Shown here: in pieces, positions 47,188 through 55,307 of the stretch | Layout: each line of letters begins with the position of its first letter | How positions within the stretch are numbered: the stretch's first letter is position 1 | NCBI RefSeq assembly: GCF_031326345.1 | Contig: NZ_CP133671.1 | Span: 558,001-622,000, forward strand | Length of the DNA: 64,000 bases | Direction: 5' to 3' | Origin: Aureispira sp. CCB-E | Lineage (GTDB): Bacteria > Bacteroidota > Bacteroidia > Chitinophagales > Saprospiraceae | Notes under the pieces: model-generated | Seen by the model: only the letters and a program-made list of their open reading frames with translations | What the model was told of the DNA's origin: nothing | Databases searched by the model: none | Position numbers and translations under genes: made by a program

Positions 47188-47949
47188 TCAAATCTCAATA
47201 ACAAGACCATCGTATGCAATTCGTACATGAGGAGGCAATAATTGTTCTGTGTTGGCGTGTGTTCCCATTTTATGACTCAAGTGCGTTAGATAGGCGTTAG
47301 GAATTTGTAGTTGTTGAATGAAGTGTACAGATTCTTCCAGTGTAGAATGAGAATGATGAGGTTGATGTTGTAAAGCACTAATTACCAATGTTTCTACACC
47401 TTCTAATTTACGAATTTCTGATGGTTGGATAGATTTGAAATCGGTTAGATAAGCAAACGTTCCAATTCTGAATCCTAAAATAGGCAGTTTGCCATGAAAG
47501 ATTTCTATTGGAGTGATCTCTATCCCTGCTGCTGTAAATGTACTGTCTTTTGTTATTAAATGCTGTTGTACTTTAGGAACCCCTGGGTAGGTTGCTTCAA
47601 AAATGTAAGCATACCGCTGTTTGAGTTCTTTGGCAACCCTTTTTGTAGTATAAATAGGCATATCCATTTCATACATAAAGTTAAAGGGACGAATATCATC
47701 TAAGCCAGCAACATGATCGCTGTGTTCATGAGTAATCAAAATGGCATCTATTTGCTTTGTTTTGGCACGAAGCATCTGCTGCCTAAAGTCAGGACCTACA
47801 TCAATTACAATTGTTTTTCCTTTTATTTCAATTTGAATAGAAACTCGCAAACGATTGTCTCTAAAATCGGTAGAAAGACAGGCATCGCATTCGCAACCAA
47901 TGACAGGAATGCCTTGGGATGTTCCTGTCCCCAAAAAAGTAACTTTCAT
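47188..47949 (-). CDS. MBL-fold metallo-hydrolase (PhnP-like)
   Basis: A 253-residue metallo-beta-lactamase-fold protein. It starts MKVTFLGTGTSQGIPVIGCE with CDAC (a structural zinc motif typical of PhnP-like enzymes), then THEHSDH as the metal-binding HxHxDH. Family members cleave cyclic phosphodiesters such as phosphoribosyl 1,2-cyclic phosphate, but in Bacteroidota these genes occur without phn operons, so the substrate is open. No phn gene is near. Confidence 0.9.
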   Translation of the reverse strand: MKVTFLGTGTSQGIPVIGCECDACLSTDFRDNRLRVSIQIEIKGKTIVIDVGPDFRQQMLRAKTKQIDAILITHEHSDHVAGLDDIRPFNFMYEMDMPIYTTKRVAKELKQRYAYIFEATYPGVPKVQQHLITKDSTFTAAGIEITPIEIFHGKLPILGFRIGTFAYLTDFKSIQPSEIRKLEGVETLVISALQHQPHHSHSTLEESVHFIQQLQIPNAYLTHLSHKMGTHANTEQLLPPHVRIAYDGLVIEI

Positions 47950-48055
47950 GTAGTAATATTCGTTTATGTTGGATTTGTGTATACTTCAACTTCTGTTGTT
48001 GTACAACAAAATATTTCTTCTTGTAAAGATAAAATTCTATCTATTTTGTAAGGCA

Positions 48056-48793
48056 TCAATCTTTGACAGAATCAAAATGATTAAAAATAACCTCAAAATA
48101 AGTAGGGTTAAAAAAATTATCCATACTTAACACGTCAATTGTGTTTTTATGTGTTCTATTGGGAAGCAAATCATGCCCTAGCACCTCTACAAAAATATTA
48201 CGCATCAACTCAATACAATACAGCGCCTGGTTATCTTGATCATCAAATCCCATGTCAAATGGAACTTTTTCTTTTAAGAGTTGGTGTGCTATTTGTAAAA
48301 TTTCCCGTTTTTGTTCAGGTAGGCATTTTAGACGAACCAACACCAGACTTCCTGCGGCACTTTGTTTGATGTATTGCTCTAAAGGTTCGATATGGACATG
48401 ATTCACCTGCTCGTTAGAAGCGGTATGGAGGACTTGTATGGGCGGTTTAGATGTATTAATAATAAAAGCGCAGTGGGTAACGGGGTATTTTTCTTGAAGA
48501 AAATCAGCAATGAAGTCACTAATACTACCAAAGCCTTTTCGCAATAAGATATCCCCATCTTGAAGTAGACGGAGTTCTCTAGAACTTAAAGAATCAGAAT
48601 TCGTATTTTGTGCTTTACCATTGCCAAATAATAAGTATTGTGTTAGATTGGGCATGGTTGTGTCCCATGTTGTGGTAGCAAATGAGTTAACAGTCGTATC
48701 GGTAGACGAGGATTTGCACGCAGAAAAGCAAAAAAGGACCACTGTTAGCAGTAGTCCTTTTAATATTGTGGGTATATTTTTTTTATTCCGCAT
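48056..48793 (-). CDS. YiiX-like permuted papain-fold lipoprotein
   Basis: A 245-residue protein with a lipobox (FCFSAC, Cys26). Residues about 75-240 match the YiiX/YebB-like permuted papain group (C92-like): LLQDGDILLRKGFGSISDFI, then His107 in VTHCAFI, and Cys193 in ALYCIELM, with the His before the Cys as in permuted NlpC/P60 folds. Members are thought to cleave amide or peptide bonds in the envelope. The start was set at 48793, whose first codons overlap the end of the upstream small lipoprotein gene by 11 bases; a start at 48814 is possible but adds a weaker N-terminus. Confidence 0.8.
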   Translation of the reverse strand: MRNKKNIPTILKGLLLTVVLFCFSACKSSSTDTTVNSFATTTWDTTMPNLTQYLLFGNGKAQNTNSDSLSSRELRLLQDGDILLRKGFGSISDFIADFLQEKYPVTHCAFIINTSKPPIQVLHTASNEQVNHVHIEPLEQYIKQSAAGSLVLVRLKCLPEQKREILQIAHQLLKEKVPFDMGFDDQDNQALYCIELMRNIFVEVLGHDLLPNRTHKNTIDVLSMDNFFNPTYFEVIFNHFDSVKD

Positions 48794-49205
48794 TAGATTC
48801 TTTGGGTTGATCAACCAACCATTTTCCTCCCTCTTGAATTACGGTAATACTTTTGCAATTGCCTGTAATTTCTTCACAACAGTCACAACTAGCTTTTTGA
48901 TCGGAAGTAGTGCATTTGATTGTAATGTTCTGACTTACATCTAGCCCGCCAAAAAGAGAGTTGATTTGATCTTCTTTGCCCATTTGCTGGAGCATATCAA
49001 TACGAGTAGCCATAAAGTCCATCACAGGATCTGTGCGGTTGGATGTAAATTCTTTTGCGCCTTCAAAATCATTTGCCTTTATTTTTTGGATAAAGCTTTC
49101 CATTGTTTCATCAGGAGAGCCCTTAGAATTTGTTGAGCCAGAAGATTCACACCCCAAAAAAACAAATAGGGAACAGAAAAGAGTAGCGAAAAGAATATGT
49201 TTCAT
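48783..49205 (-). CDS. small cysteine-rich lipoprotein (DUF4878-like), paralogue A
   Basis: A 140-residue lipoprotein (lipobox FLGC, Cys19). The mature part resembles DUF4878/NTF2-like lipoproteins: SPDETMESFIQKIKANDFEG, a helical block, then a beta region with ITIKCTTSDQKASCDCCEEI and KWLVDQ. The CTTSDQKASCDCC cysteines are unusual for an outer-membrane lipoprotein. It overlaps the YiiX-like gene by 11 bases. The neighbouring gene (49268) is a clear paralogue. Confidence 0.8.
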   Translation of the reverse strand: MKHILFATLFCSLFVFLGCESSGSTNSKGSPDETMESFIQKIKANDFEGAKEFTSNRTDPVMDFMATRIDMLQQMGKEDQINSLFGGLDVSQNITIKCTTSDQKASCDCCEEITGNCKSITVIQEGGKWLVDQPKESNAE

Positions 49206-49267
49206 TGGTCAATTGTTTTAGTAGTCCATTGATTTATTTAATAATGGGATTCTTATAAGAAGAATTC

Positions 49268-49654
49268 CTAATAAGGAAAATCCATTTGAGCAAACCACTT
49301 TTCGTCTTGTTGAACCATTGTTAATTCAACATCAAATTCTGGATTGCAACATAGTTGGCAAATCGTAGTGCCACTTTTCTCAGCACAAGTAACTTTGGAA
49401 ACTTCCATTTTGTAAGGAGCAATCAATTCCTCTTTTTCTTCAGCATTAATCATCTTTAGATTCGTAGCAAAATCTCTTAACGATTCTTGAGTTGATTTCG
49501 TTCCGTATAATTTAGCTTTTTCAAAATCCTCTGCTTTCAGAGCTTCAAAGAAACCTTTAGCTGCTGCTTCAGGAGTACTTTGATCCGTTTGAGGCTCAGA
49601 CGTGCACGCAATATTTAAAAACAATAAAAAAACTAAGGCAGTCAATAAACGCAT
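49268..49654 (-). CDS. small cysteine-rich lipoprotein (DUF4878-like), paralogue B
   Basis: A 128-residue lipoprotein (lipobox NIAC, Cys18). Shares with the next gene the pattern STPEAAAKGFFEALKAEDFE, a helical block, VTCAEKSGTTICQLCC and KWFAQMDFPY. The start was moved to 49654 because the 14 extra codons from 49696 precede a good lipoprotein signal. Together with the gene at 48783 it looks like a recent duplication, head to tail, 62 bases apart. Confidence 0.8.
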   Translation of the reverse strand: MRLLTALVFLLFLNIACTSEPQTDQSTPEAAAKGFFEALKAEDFEKAKLYGTKSTQESLRDFATNLKMINAEEKEELIAPYKMEVSKVTCAEKSGTTICQLCCNPEFDVELTMVQQDEKWFAQMDFPY

Positions 49655-49740
49655 GATAGTATATTTTAGTAGTTTGTCAACTTTTATCTTAAGCATTCCA
49701 TATAGTGTTGAAAACCCAATCAGTTGGCGATCAATTTATA

Positions 49741-50778
49741 TTAGAATATTGCTGTTTTCTTAAACTGACGTAAGAAACGAACATCATTTTCAAATAATAG
49801 TCGAATGTCATCAATTTGATACTTTAACATGGCGATACGTTCCACACCCATTCCAAATGCAAATCCAGAATATTTATCCGTATCAATACCGCAATTTTTT
49901 AAGACCGCAGGGTCAACCATGCCACATCCCAAAATTTCAAGCCAGCCTGTTCCCTTTGTAATACGTTTGTCGGCTTCTGTTTCGCACCCCCACCAAACAT
50001 CTACTTCTGCACTGGGTTCTGTAAACGGAAAGAAAGAAGGACGCATACGAATCTTAGTAGCTCCAAACATCTCTTTCGCAAAGTAGTAAATGGTCTGACG
50101 TAGATCTGCAAAACTTACTTTTTCGGCAATATACAAACCCTCTACTTGATGAAATTGGCAGTGTGCTCGAGAAGAAATCGTCTCGTTTCTATAAACACGA
50201 CCAGGTGCAATAATACGTATCGGTGGTTTTTGATTCATCATAACATGAGACTGAACAGAAGACGTATGAGTACGCAACAATCGGCTAGGGTCATTCAAGA
50301 TATAGTAGGTGTCCTGCATATCCCTAGCAGGATGATCTTCTGGCGTATTCAAAGCCGTAAAGTTGTGCCAATCGTCTTCAATTTCACTATCTTCTGCTAC
50401 TGTAAAACCAAGTCGATCAAAAATTTCAATCATTTGATTTAGAACCAAAGAAACAGGGTGTCTAGACCCCAATTCTAAGGCTTCTGCTGGTGCCGTCAAA
50501 TCTATTGCTTCGACCTGATTCGCAGCTTGCGCTGTTAGCGCTTGTTGAGCAGCATTAAACTTTGCCTCAGCAGCCTGCTTGACTTCATTGACAAATTGCC
50601 CATATTCTTTTTTGCGTTCATTAGGGATGTTGCGGATTTCACCAAACAAAGGTTTGATGGTATTTTTTGTTCCTAAATATTGTATGCGGAAAGCTTCTAA
50701 AGCTTCTTTATTATCAATAACAGCCGCTTCAATTGCTTGTTGTATTTCTTTTACTTTATCAAATGCTTCAATGACCAT
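49741..50778 (-). CDS. pheS: phenylalanyl-tRNA synthetase alpha subunit
   Basis: A 345-residue class II synthetase subunit. The N-terminal coiled coil (1-90) is followed by class II motif 1 region GSRHPVSLVLNQMIEIFDRL, motif 2 FHQVEGLYIAE and the motif 3 region GFAFGMGVERIAMLKYQIDD. Length is normal. pheT is not adjacent, as is common in Bacteroidota. An inverted repeat lies 60-120 bases upstream of its ATG. Confidence 0.97.
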   Translation of the reverse strand: MVIEAFDKVKEIQQAIEAAVIDNKEALEAFRIQYLGTKNTIKPLFGEIRNIPNERKKEYGQFVNEVKQAAEAKFNAAQQALTAQAANQVEAIDLTAPAEALELGSRHPVSLVLNQMIEIFDRLGFTVAEDSEIEDDWHNFTALNTPEDHPARDMQDTYYILNDPSRLLRTHTSSVQSHVMMNQKPPIRIIAPGRVYRNETISSRAHCQFHQVEGLYIAEKVSFADLRQTIYYFAKEMFGATKIRMRPSFFPFTEPSAEVDVWWGCETEADKRITKGTGWLEILGCGMVDPAVLKNCGIDTDKYSGFAFGMGVERIAMLKYQIDDIRLLFENDVRFLRQFKKTAIF

Positions 50779-51134
50779 AAAGCTAGTTGGTTGTTTCTTT
50801 ATTAAATAAATACGACTAAAAGAGTACTTGGTGGATTGTTGTTTGATTGTTAATTGTTTGCAGTCTCAAATTTGAAAATAGATTAGATTAACAATCAAGC
50901 GAATACAATTTTTCCACGAAGTATTGACAAAAATAGCTTTTTCTTTAGCTAATGTCAAAAAAACGACCCATATGTTTATATTCTAACTGAATTACAAGTA
51001 GGAAGTCTTCCACAATAGATTCTAACTTCTTTTGAATCGTAGTAGCGCAACGGAGTATTATATTCTGAAATCTTTTTATTATTTTGGTTAGAAACATCAA
51101 GAACATCAACTTTATCAATTACAAACCAAGAACA
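50779..51134. other. intergenic region between divergent pheS and SIMPL-type gene, with inverted repeat
   Basis: TTGATTGTTAAT (50843-50854) and ATTAACAATCAA (50887-50898) form a perfect 12-base inverted repeat extended by one G-C and one G-T pair. The loop holds CAAATTTG. It may be a pheS leader fold. No T-run terminator and no leader peptide with Phe codons was recognised. Nothing else seen. Confidence 0.5.
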
Positions 51135-52133
51135 ATGAAGAAGATATTTTATACCATACTATTGTTGTCAACAATGAGCAGTTTGATAATGGCACAGGCA
51201 ACAGGTAATCGAAATTATGCCAAAAGAGCAAAGGGAAATGTGAATTACAATAATAATACCTACAACGATTATTCAGAAGTTCCTCAGAATATAGAACCCA
51301 ATGTTACGTTAGGGCAAGGCAAGTTGGTTACCCTAGAAGTTCAAATATTGAGCAATCAAAAAGCAGATACCTATGTGGCGATATTTAACCTAACACAAAT
51401 GGGAAAAACGGTTGATGAAACCAATCGGCTACTAACTGACCGGTACAATGGTTTTGCGCAAGAATTGCAAAGTGTGGGAATTCCTAAAGACGCAATTTAT
51501 TTGGATATGATTTCTTTTGTCCCCTTGTATGAATATGAAAAAGAAAAAAAAATCTTCTCCAAAACCCATAATGAAGTGCCCAAAGGCTTTGAAATGCAGC
51601 AAAATGTACACATCAAGTACAACGACATGAGTATGATGCCTAAGATCATGTCCGTAGCAGCAAAATATGAAATCTTTGATTTAGTGAAGATAGATTATGC
51701 TGTTGATAATCAAGAAGCAGTTTATGTTGAAATGAGAGAAAAAGCCGTTGCGCACTTGGTTCAAGAAATAGAATTGTATGTCGATCGTTTAGGAGTAGAT
51801 TTAGAAAGCGGGTATCGTATCGTTGGTGAAAACAAGCAAGTGAGTTTTCCTGTTGATCGCTACTCTAGTTATAATGCTTACTCGAATGTATCGTTGGGAG
51901 GAACTCCTGAGAAGGGAAAGGTACAAGATATGTACAAGCCTAAAACAATGTACTATGACAAGGTAGCGTATGATAACTTTGATATTGTTATCAATCCAAC
52001 AGTATTAGAACCAGCAATACAGTTTATGTATACAATGAAAATTCAAATAGCCGTGAAAGACCCTAATCAGCCAACACCTCAACATGTCTGGCTAACTCCT
52101 GATGGAGATTTAGTGCCCATCAAAATTGATTAG
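51135..52133 (+). CDS. exported SIMPL-domain (DUF541-type) protein
   Basis: A 332-residue protein with a signal peptide (1-21, MKKIFYTILLLSTMSSLIMA). Residues about 60-320 fit the SIMPL/DUF541 layout (VTLEVQILSNQKADTYVAIF, a TQMGKTVDETNRLLTDRYNG helix, and a late IQFMYTMKIQIAVKDP strand). SIMPL proteins are periplasmic and have no settled function. The start was moved from 51084 to 51135, where the signal peptide begins. Confidence 0.7.
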   Translation: MKKIFYTILLLSTMSSLIMAQATGNRNYAKRAKGNVNYNNNTYNDYSEVPQNIEPNVTLGQGKLVTLEVQILSNQKADTYVAIFNLTQMGKTVDETNRLLTDRYNGFAQELQSVGIPKDAIYLDMISFVPLYEYEKEKKIFSKTHNEVPKGFEMQQNVHIKYNDMSMMPKIMSVAAKYEIFDLVKIDYAVDNQEAVYVEMREKAVAHLVQEIELYVDRLGVDLESGYRIVGENKQVSFPVDRYSSYNAYSNVSLGGTPEKGKVQDMYKPKTMYYDKVAYDNFDIVINPTVLEPAIQFMYTMKIQIAVKDPNQPTPQHVWLTPDGDLVPIKID

Positions 52134-52490
52134 TTTAGAATTGGATAAATTCTAAATGTTGGAATTAAACGCCAAAAAAATTGTAAAGTGCTTTGCTTTT
52201 TCTTAACTTAATGAATAGTACTTATATGTCTATATGCAGTAGTTTAGCTGCGCTACTATCATGTGGTTTGAATGAATAATGATAGGTGCTAATAACGAAG
52301 TAATTATTGCTCAATAGTCCATTTAACCCCACAAAATGATGAAAATAGATTGTCATAAAAGCATCCAATGAATGTTGTTTGTAGTAATGCGAGCATAATT
52401 TTCGAATTGTGTTAGAATTATAAATTGTGCATGACTTCAACAGCTTTTTGAAAAAATGTTTTTCCTTGATAACTTTTAATCCCTATAAAA
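52134..52490. other. 357-base intergenic region with repeat copy 4
   Basis: Holds the dispersed repeat at 52233-52270. No protein gene or clear promoter seen; a minus-strand frame at 52222-52440 is not convincing. Confidence 0.6.
52233..52270 (+). repeat. dispersed TTAGCTGCG repeat, copy 4
   Basis: GCAGTAGTTTAGCTGCGCTA followed by CTATCATGTGG; similar to copy 1 over its whole length. Confidence 0.6.
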
Positions 52491-53489
52491 ATGAACATAG
52501 AAAACACATTAAAATCTATCGAAGCAACGAATAGATTGATTAATCAGAATCGAGTTTTGTTAATATGTGGCGAGGAAGAATATTTGAAACAACTTGACAA
52601 AGGCAACTGGATTGGCGGAACAATTCCTTATTGTATGAGTGATAAAGGAGGTGGTTTGATTGGTGAAAATGCGGTTTTTGTTACAGATTTTACAGATAAG
52701 ATCATTGATGTTAAGGTAGCTTCTTATTCCAAAGATGAATTTAAAACGATGTTGAATGATCGTTACTTGGATGGATTTAGTTATGTTGTTGTACCTGCAT
52801 TTTCAGAAGTACACGAAGAGTATGGTCTGAATATTAGCAACGAATCTAATCTATTTGACGTGCCTACAATGGGATGGGTAACAGGGGTCTATTTAGAAGA
52901 AATAGGTCTAAAAACGCCCAAAGTGATGAATGGAAAAACGGGGGAATTGCTAGAAAATAAAATTTGTGCATTGCATTGTCAATTACCCGAAGGGGTCTAT
53001 GCAGAGTTGGATATTATTAATATTTATGAACAAGGGAATGGTGATGTTTTTACATTTCCAGAGAATAGTTTTTCTTGCTCGGATTGTTTGATTAATGGAG
53101 AACCTGGTAACCTAGCAGAATATTACTTGGAACATGGGGTGAATCGAACACTACCTCTAGTCGCTAATTATGCAGGTGTTCCAATAAATGTAGATATACA
53201 AGATGTAGATGCAGAAAACAAAACAATGTCTTTTTTTGGACCTTTAAATATAGCCTATGAATATAAAATTGCCAACCTTGTCGAAGATAGATATGCGTTG
53301 TTTTGCAAACGACTTCCTGATGATAGTTCGAATATTAGTTGTTCCTGCAATTGTATTTCCAGCTATCTGAATATCGGAATGGAAGGAAAGCACTCGGGGG
53401 GAATTGTAGGACCATTTACGTTTGGAGAAATAGCCTATGTCTTGGTGAATCAAACAATGGTGACACTTTCAATCAACAATTTTCAATAG
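52491..53489 (+). CDS. seven-cysteine paralogue 1 (uncharacterised family, DUF6976-like)
   Basis: A 332-residue soluble protein without a signal peptide. It matches its neighbour at 53831 along the whole length, with the motifs GNWIGGTIPY (38-47), FVTDFTD (63-69), KTPKV.(N/D)GKTGE, AELDI.NIYEQG and a C-terminus GPFTFGEIAYVLVNQTMVTL. Seven cysteines lie at identical positions in both (159, 163, 196, 199, 284, 286, 288), as Cx3C, CxxC and CxCxC, so a metal or iron-sulfur site is plausible. I believe this corresponds to the DUF6976 family, but I cannot check. The end resembles a FIST_C sensor domain, which is only an impression. Confidence 0.75.
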   Translation: MNIENTLKSIEATNRLINQNRVLLICGEEEYLKQLDKGNWIGGTIPYCMSDKGGGLIGENAVFVTDFTDKIIDVKVASYSKDEFKTMLNDRYLDGFSYVVVPAFSEVHEEYGLNISNESNLFDVPTMGWVTGVYLEEIGLKTPKVMNGKTGELLENKICALHCQLPEGVYAELDIINIYEQGNGDVFTFPENSFSCSDCLINGEPGNLAEYYLEHGVNRTLPLVANYAGVPINVDIQDVDAENKTMSFFGPLNIAYEYKIANLVEDRYALFCKRLPDDSSNISCSCNCISSYLNIGMEGKHSGGIVGPFTFGEIAYVLVNQTMVTLSINNFQ

Positions 53490-53592
53490 TTGAGTAATTG
53501 TGTAGAATTAACGAACTAATAATCAACAATAGTGCTAGATAAATCTTAGAAAAATAGCTAAAAAAGCTTTTTTGTAATTAAAAAACTGTCCT

Positions 53593-53817
53593 ATGGTACC
53601 AAATCTTAATGAAAAAGAATGGAAGGATTTATTATTGAATGATGACGCTCCGCCTCTAAAAAGTTTATCTCTAAAGCTCAAACTTTCTTCTTTAAAAGCC
53701 AATATAAAAATAGAAAAAACCACCTTGGCAGAAGCCATATCAGAGCTATACAACTATTGTGTGGCGAATGAAAAGTTGTGTGCAAAAGATTTAGCGCTTA
53801 TTTTCAAAAAAAATTAA
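53593..53817 (+). CDS. small protein between the two paralogues, unknown
   Basis: A 74-residue, lysine- and leucine-rich, probably helical protein (NEKEWKDLLLNDDAPPLKSL, KLKLSSLKANIKIEKTTLAE). It has no signal peptide or membrane segment. It starts 103 bases after paralogue 1 and stops 13 bases before paralogue 2, on the same strand, which argues for a real gene of the same operon. I do not recognise it. Confidence 0.6.
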   Translation: MVPNLNEKEWKDLLLNDDAPPLKSLSLKLKLSSLKANIKIEKTTLAEAISELYNYCVANEKLCAKDLALIFKKN

Positions 53818-53830
53818 AACCCAATAGAAA

Positions 53831-54826
53831 ATGAACATTGAGAATAAACTAATGTCTATACAGGAGGTCAATACTTTAATACATTTAGGAAGAAGTCTTG
53901 TAATTGCTGGTGATGAAACGCTTCTTCGTCAATTAGACTTAGGCAATTGGATAGGCGGCACGATTCCTTATTTTATGGACAAAAATGGAGGTAGTGTTAA
54001 TCATGAAGAGGTATTTGTAACAGATTTCACCGATGTAATTCTACAGGCAAAGATTGAGTCCTATGATAATACCCAAATAAGTAGTACGATGCTTGAGGAT
54101 CGTTATGCCAATGGCTTCTCGTATGTATTGTTACCTGGGTTTTCTACCATACATCAAACCTATGCTTTAGAAACAGGTGAAGTAGCAAGTCTTTTTGATG
54201 TGCCAGTTATGGGCTGGATAACAGGTGTGCATTTGGATGATATTGGCGTTAAAACGCCTAAGGTGTTTGATGGGAAAACAGGAGAAGTGTCTGAAAATAA
54301 GGCTTGTGTCATGCACTGTTCATTGAAGAAGGGGAGTTATGCAGAGTTGGATATTGTTAATATTTATGAACAGGGAGTGGGAGACAAGATTGAAGTGGAT
54401 GCGAATAGTTTTTCTTGTTTGGATTGCCGAATCAATGATGAGCCAGCGAATTTAGCAGATTATTATATAGAGCATGATATTGATGTATCGTTGCCTTTGG
54501 TTGCAAACTATTCGGGAGCATCTATTAACGTTAGCGTGCAAGCTGTTAAAGAGAACGAGCGCGAAATGTCGTTTTTTGCCCCCCTATTACAAGGCAGAAC
54601 ATACTATGTTGCAAAACCAATCGAAGATCTTTATCAAGCATTTTCAGAGGCTTTGCCTAAAGATACAAGTGCCTTGCTTTGTTCGTGCAACTGTATTTTG
54701 AATTATGTTAACATACAAATGGAAAATAAATTTACAGGAGATTTTCGAGGACCTTTCACATTTGGAGAAATTGCCTATGTATTGGTCAATCAAACTATGG
54801 TAACTCTATCTATTCATAACGATTGA
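53831..54826 (+). CDS. seven-cysteine paralogue 2 (uncharacterised family, DUF6976-like)
   Basis: A 331-residue paralogue of 52491-53489 with the same motifs and the seven cysteines at the same positions (159, 163, 196, 199, 284, 286, 288). The N-terminus MNIENKLMSIQEVNTLIHLG and the sequence GDETLLRQLDLGNWIGGTIP resemble bacterial homologues that occur singly elsewhere. DNA identity to copy 1 is only partial, so the duplication is old. Function unknown. Confidence 0.75.
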   Translation: MNIENKLMSIQEVNTLIHLGRSLVIAGDETLLRQLDLGNWIGGTIPYFMDKNGGSVNHEEVFVTDFTDVILQAKIESYDNTQISSTMLEDRYANGFSYVLLPGFSTIHQTYALETGEVASLFDVPVMGWITGVHLDDIGVKTPKVFDGKTGEVSENKACVMHCSLKKGSYAELDIVNIYEQGVGDKIEVDANSFSCLDCRINDEPANLADYYIEHDIDVSLPLVANYSGASINVSVQAVKENEREMSFFAPLLQGRTYYVAKPIEDLYQAFSEALPKDTSALLCSCNCILNYVNIQMENKFTGDFRGPFTFGEIAYVLVNQTMVTLSIHND

Positions 54827-54873
54827 GCAATGGCTTGAAAGTTTTTGAGCTAAAAAATAGAAAAAAAATACGT

Positions 54874-54918
54874 CACTGTGAACTTTATGGTTAAACCTAA
54901 CGTTCTAAAAGCTCAGTG
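54874..54918 (+). other. nested 3' UTR hairpin
   Basis: CACTG/CAGTG, GAAC/GTTC and GGTT/AACC are nested inside each other after the second paralogue, just before the terminator at 54931-54974. It may stabilise the transcript or be chance. Confidence 0.3.
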
Positions 54919-54930
54919 AATAAAAATAAG

Positions 54931-54974
54931 CGGAAGTGTTGGTATAAATTAAGCCAGCACTTTCGTTTTTTTTT
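54931..54974 (+). terminator. intrinsic terminator after the paralogue cluster
   Basis: CGGAAGTGTTGG pairs with CCAGCACTTTCG (two wobble pairs), followed by T9. It ends the 52491-54826 transcript. Confidence 0.85.
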
Positions 54975-55307
54975 ATAAAATACTATTTTTGCTAGCAAAA
55001 ATTAATAGTCCACTAATGATTGCCTTATAATCAAAAGGGTATAATTTGTTGTGTAAATCAAATTCTATAAGTTAGTACTTTATATTTGTGAGGCAGTTTT
55101 ATATTTTTATCGATGATGTATTATTCCATAAGTTGTTAACTGTATGGTTGTTACGAAAAAAAATAAGATATAATTTTTAGTAGGCTAGAATTAAATAGAA
55201 TCATTCATTAATAATAACTTAATTGCTACAAGAAAAAAATAATTTTCGGGTAGGGCATTAAGCAAATTAGTGCCAATATAAGTTGTTTAAAACTAGAGCA
55301 TCACATT
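54975..55307. other. 333-base intergenic region upstream of glyS
   Basis: AT-rich. A TATATTTG at 55081-55088 matches the -7 box but no good -33 box was found. No gene seen. Confidence 0.5.

Noticed and set aside
52222-52440. 72-codon minus-strand frame
   Set aside because: It overlaps dispersed repeat copy 4 and has no domain-like pattern.
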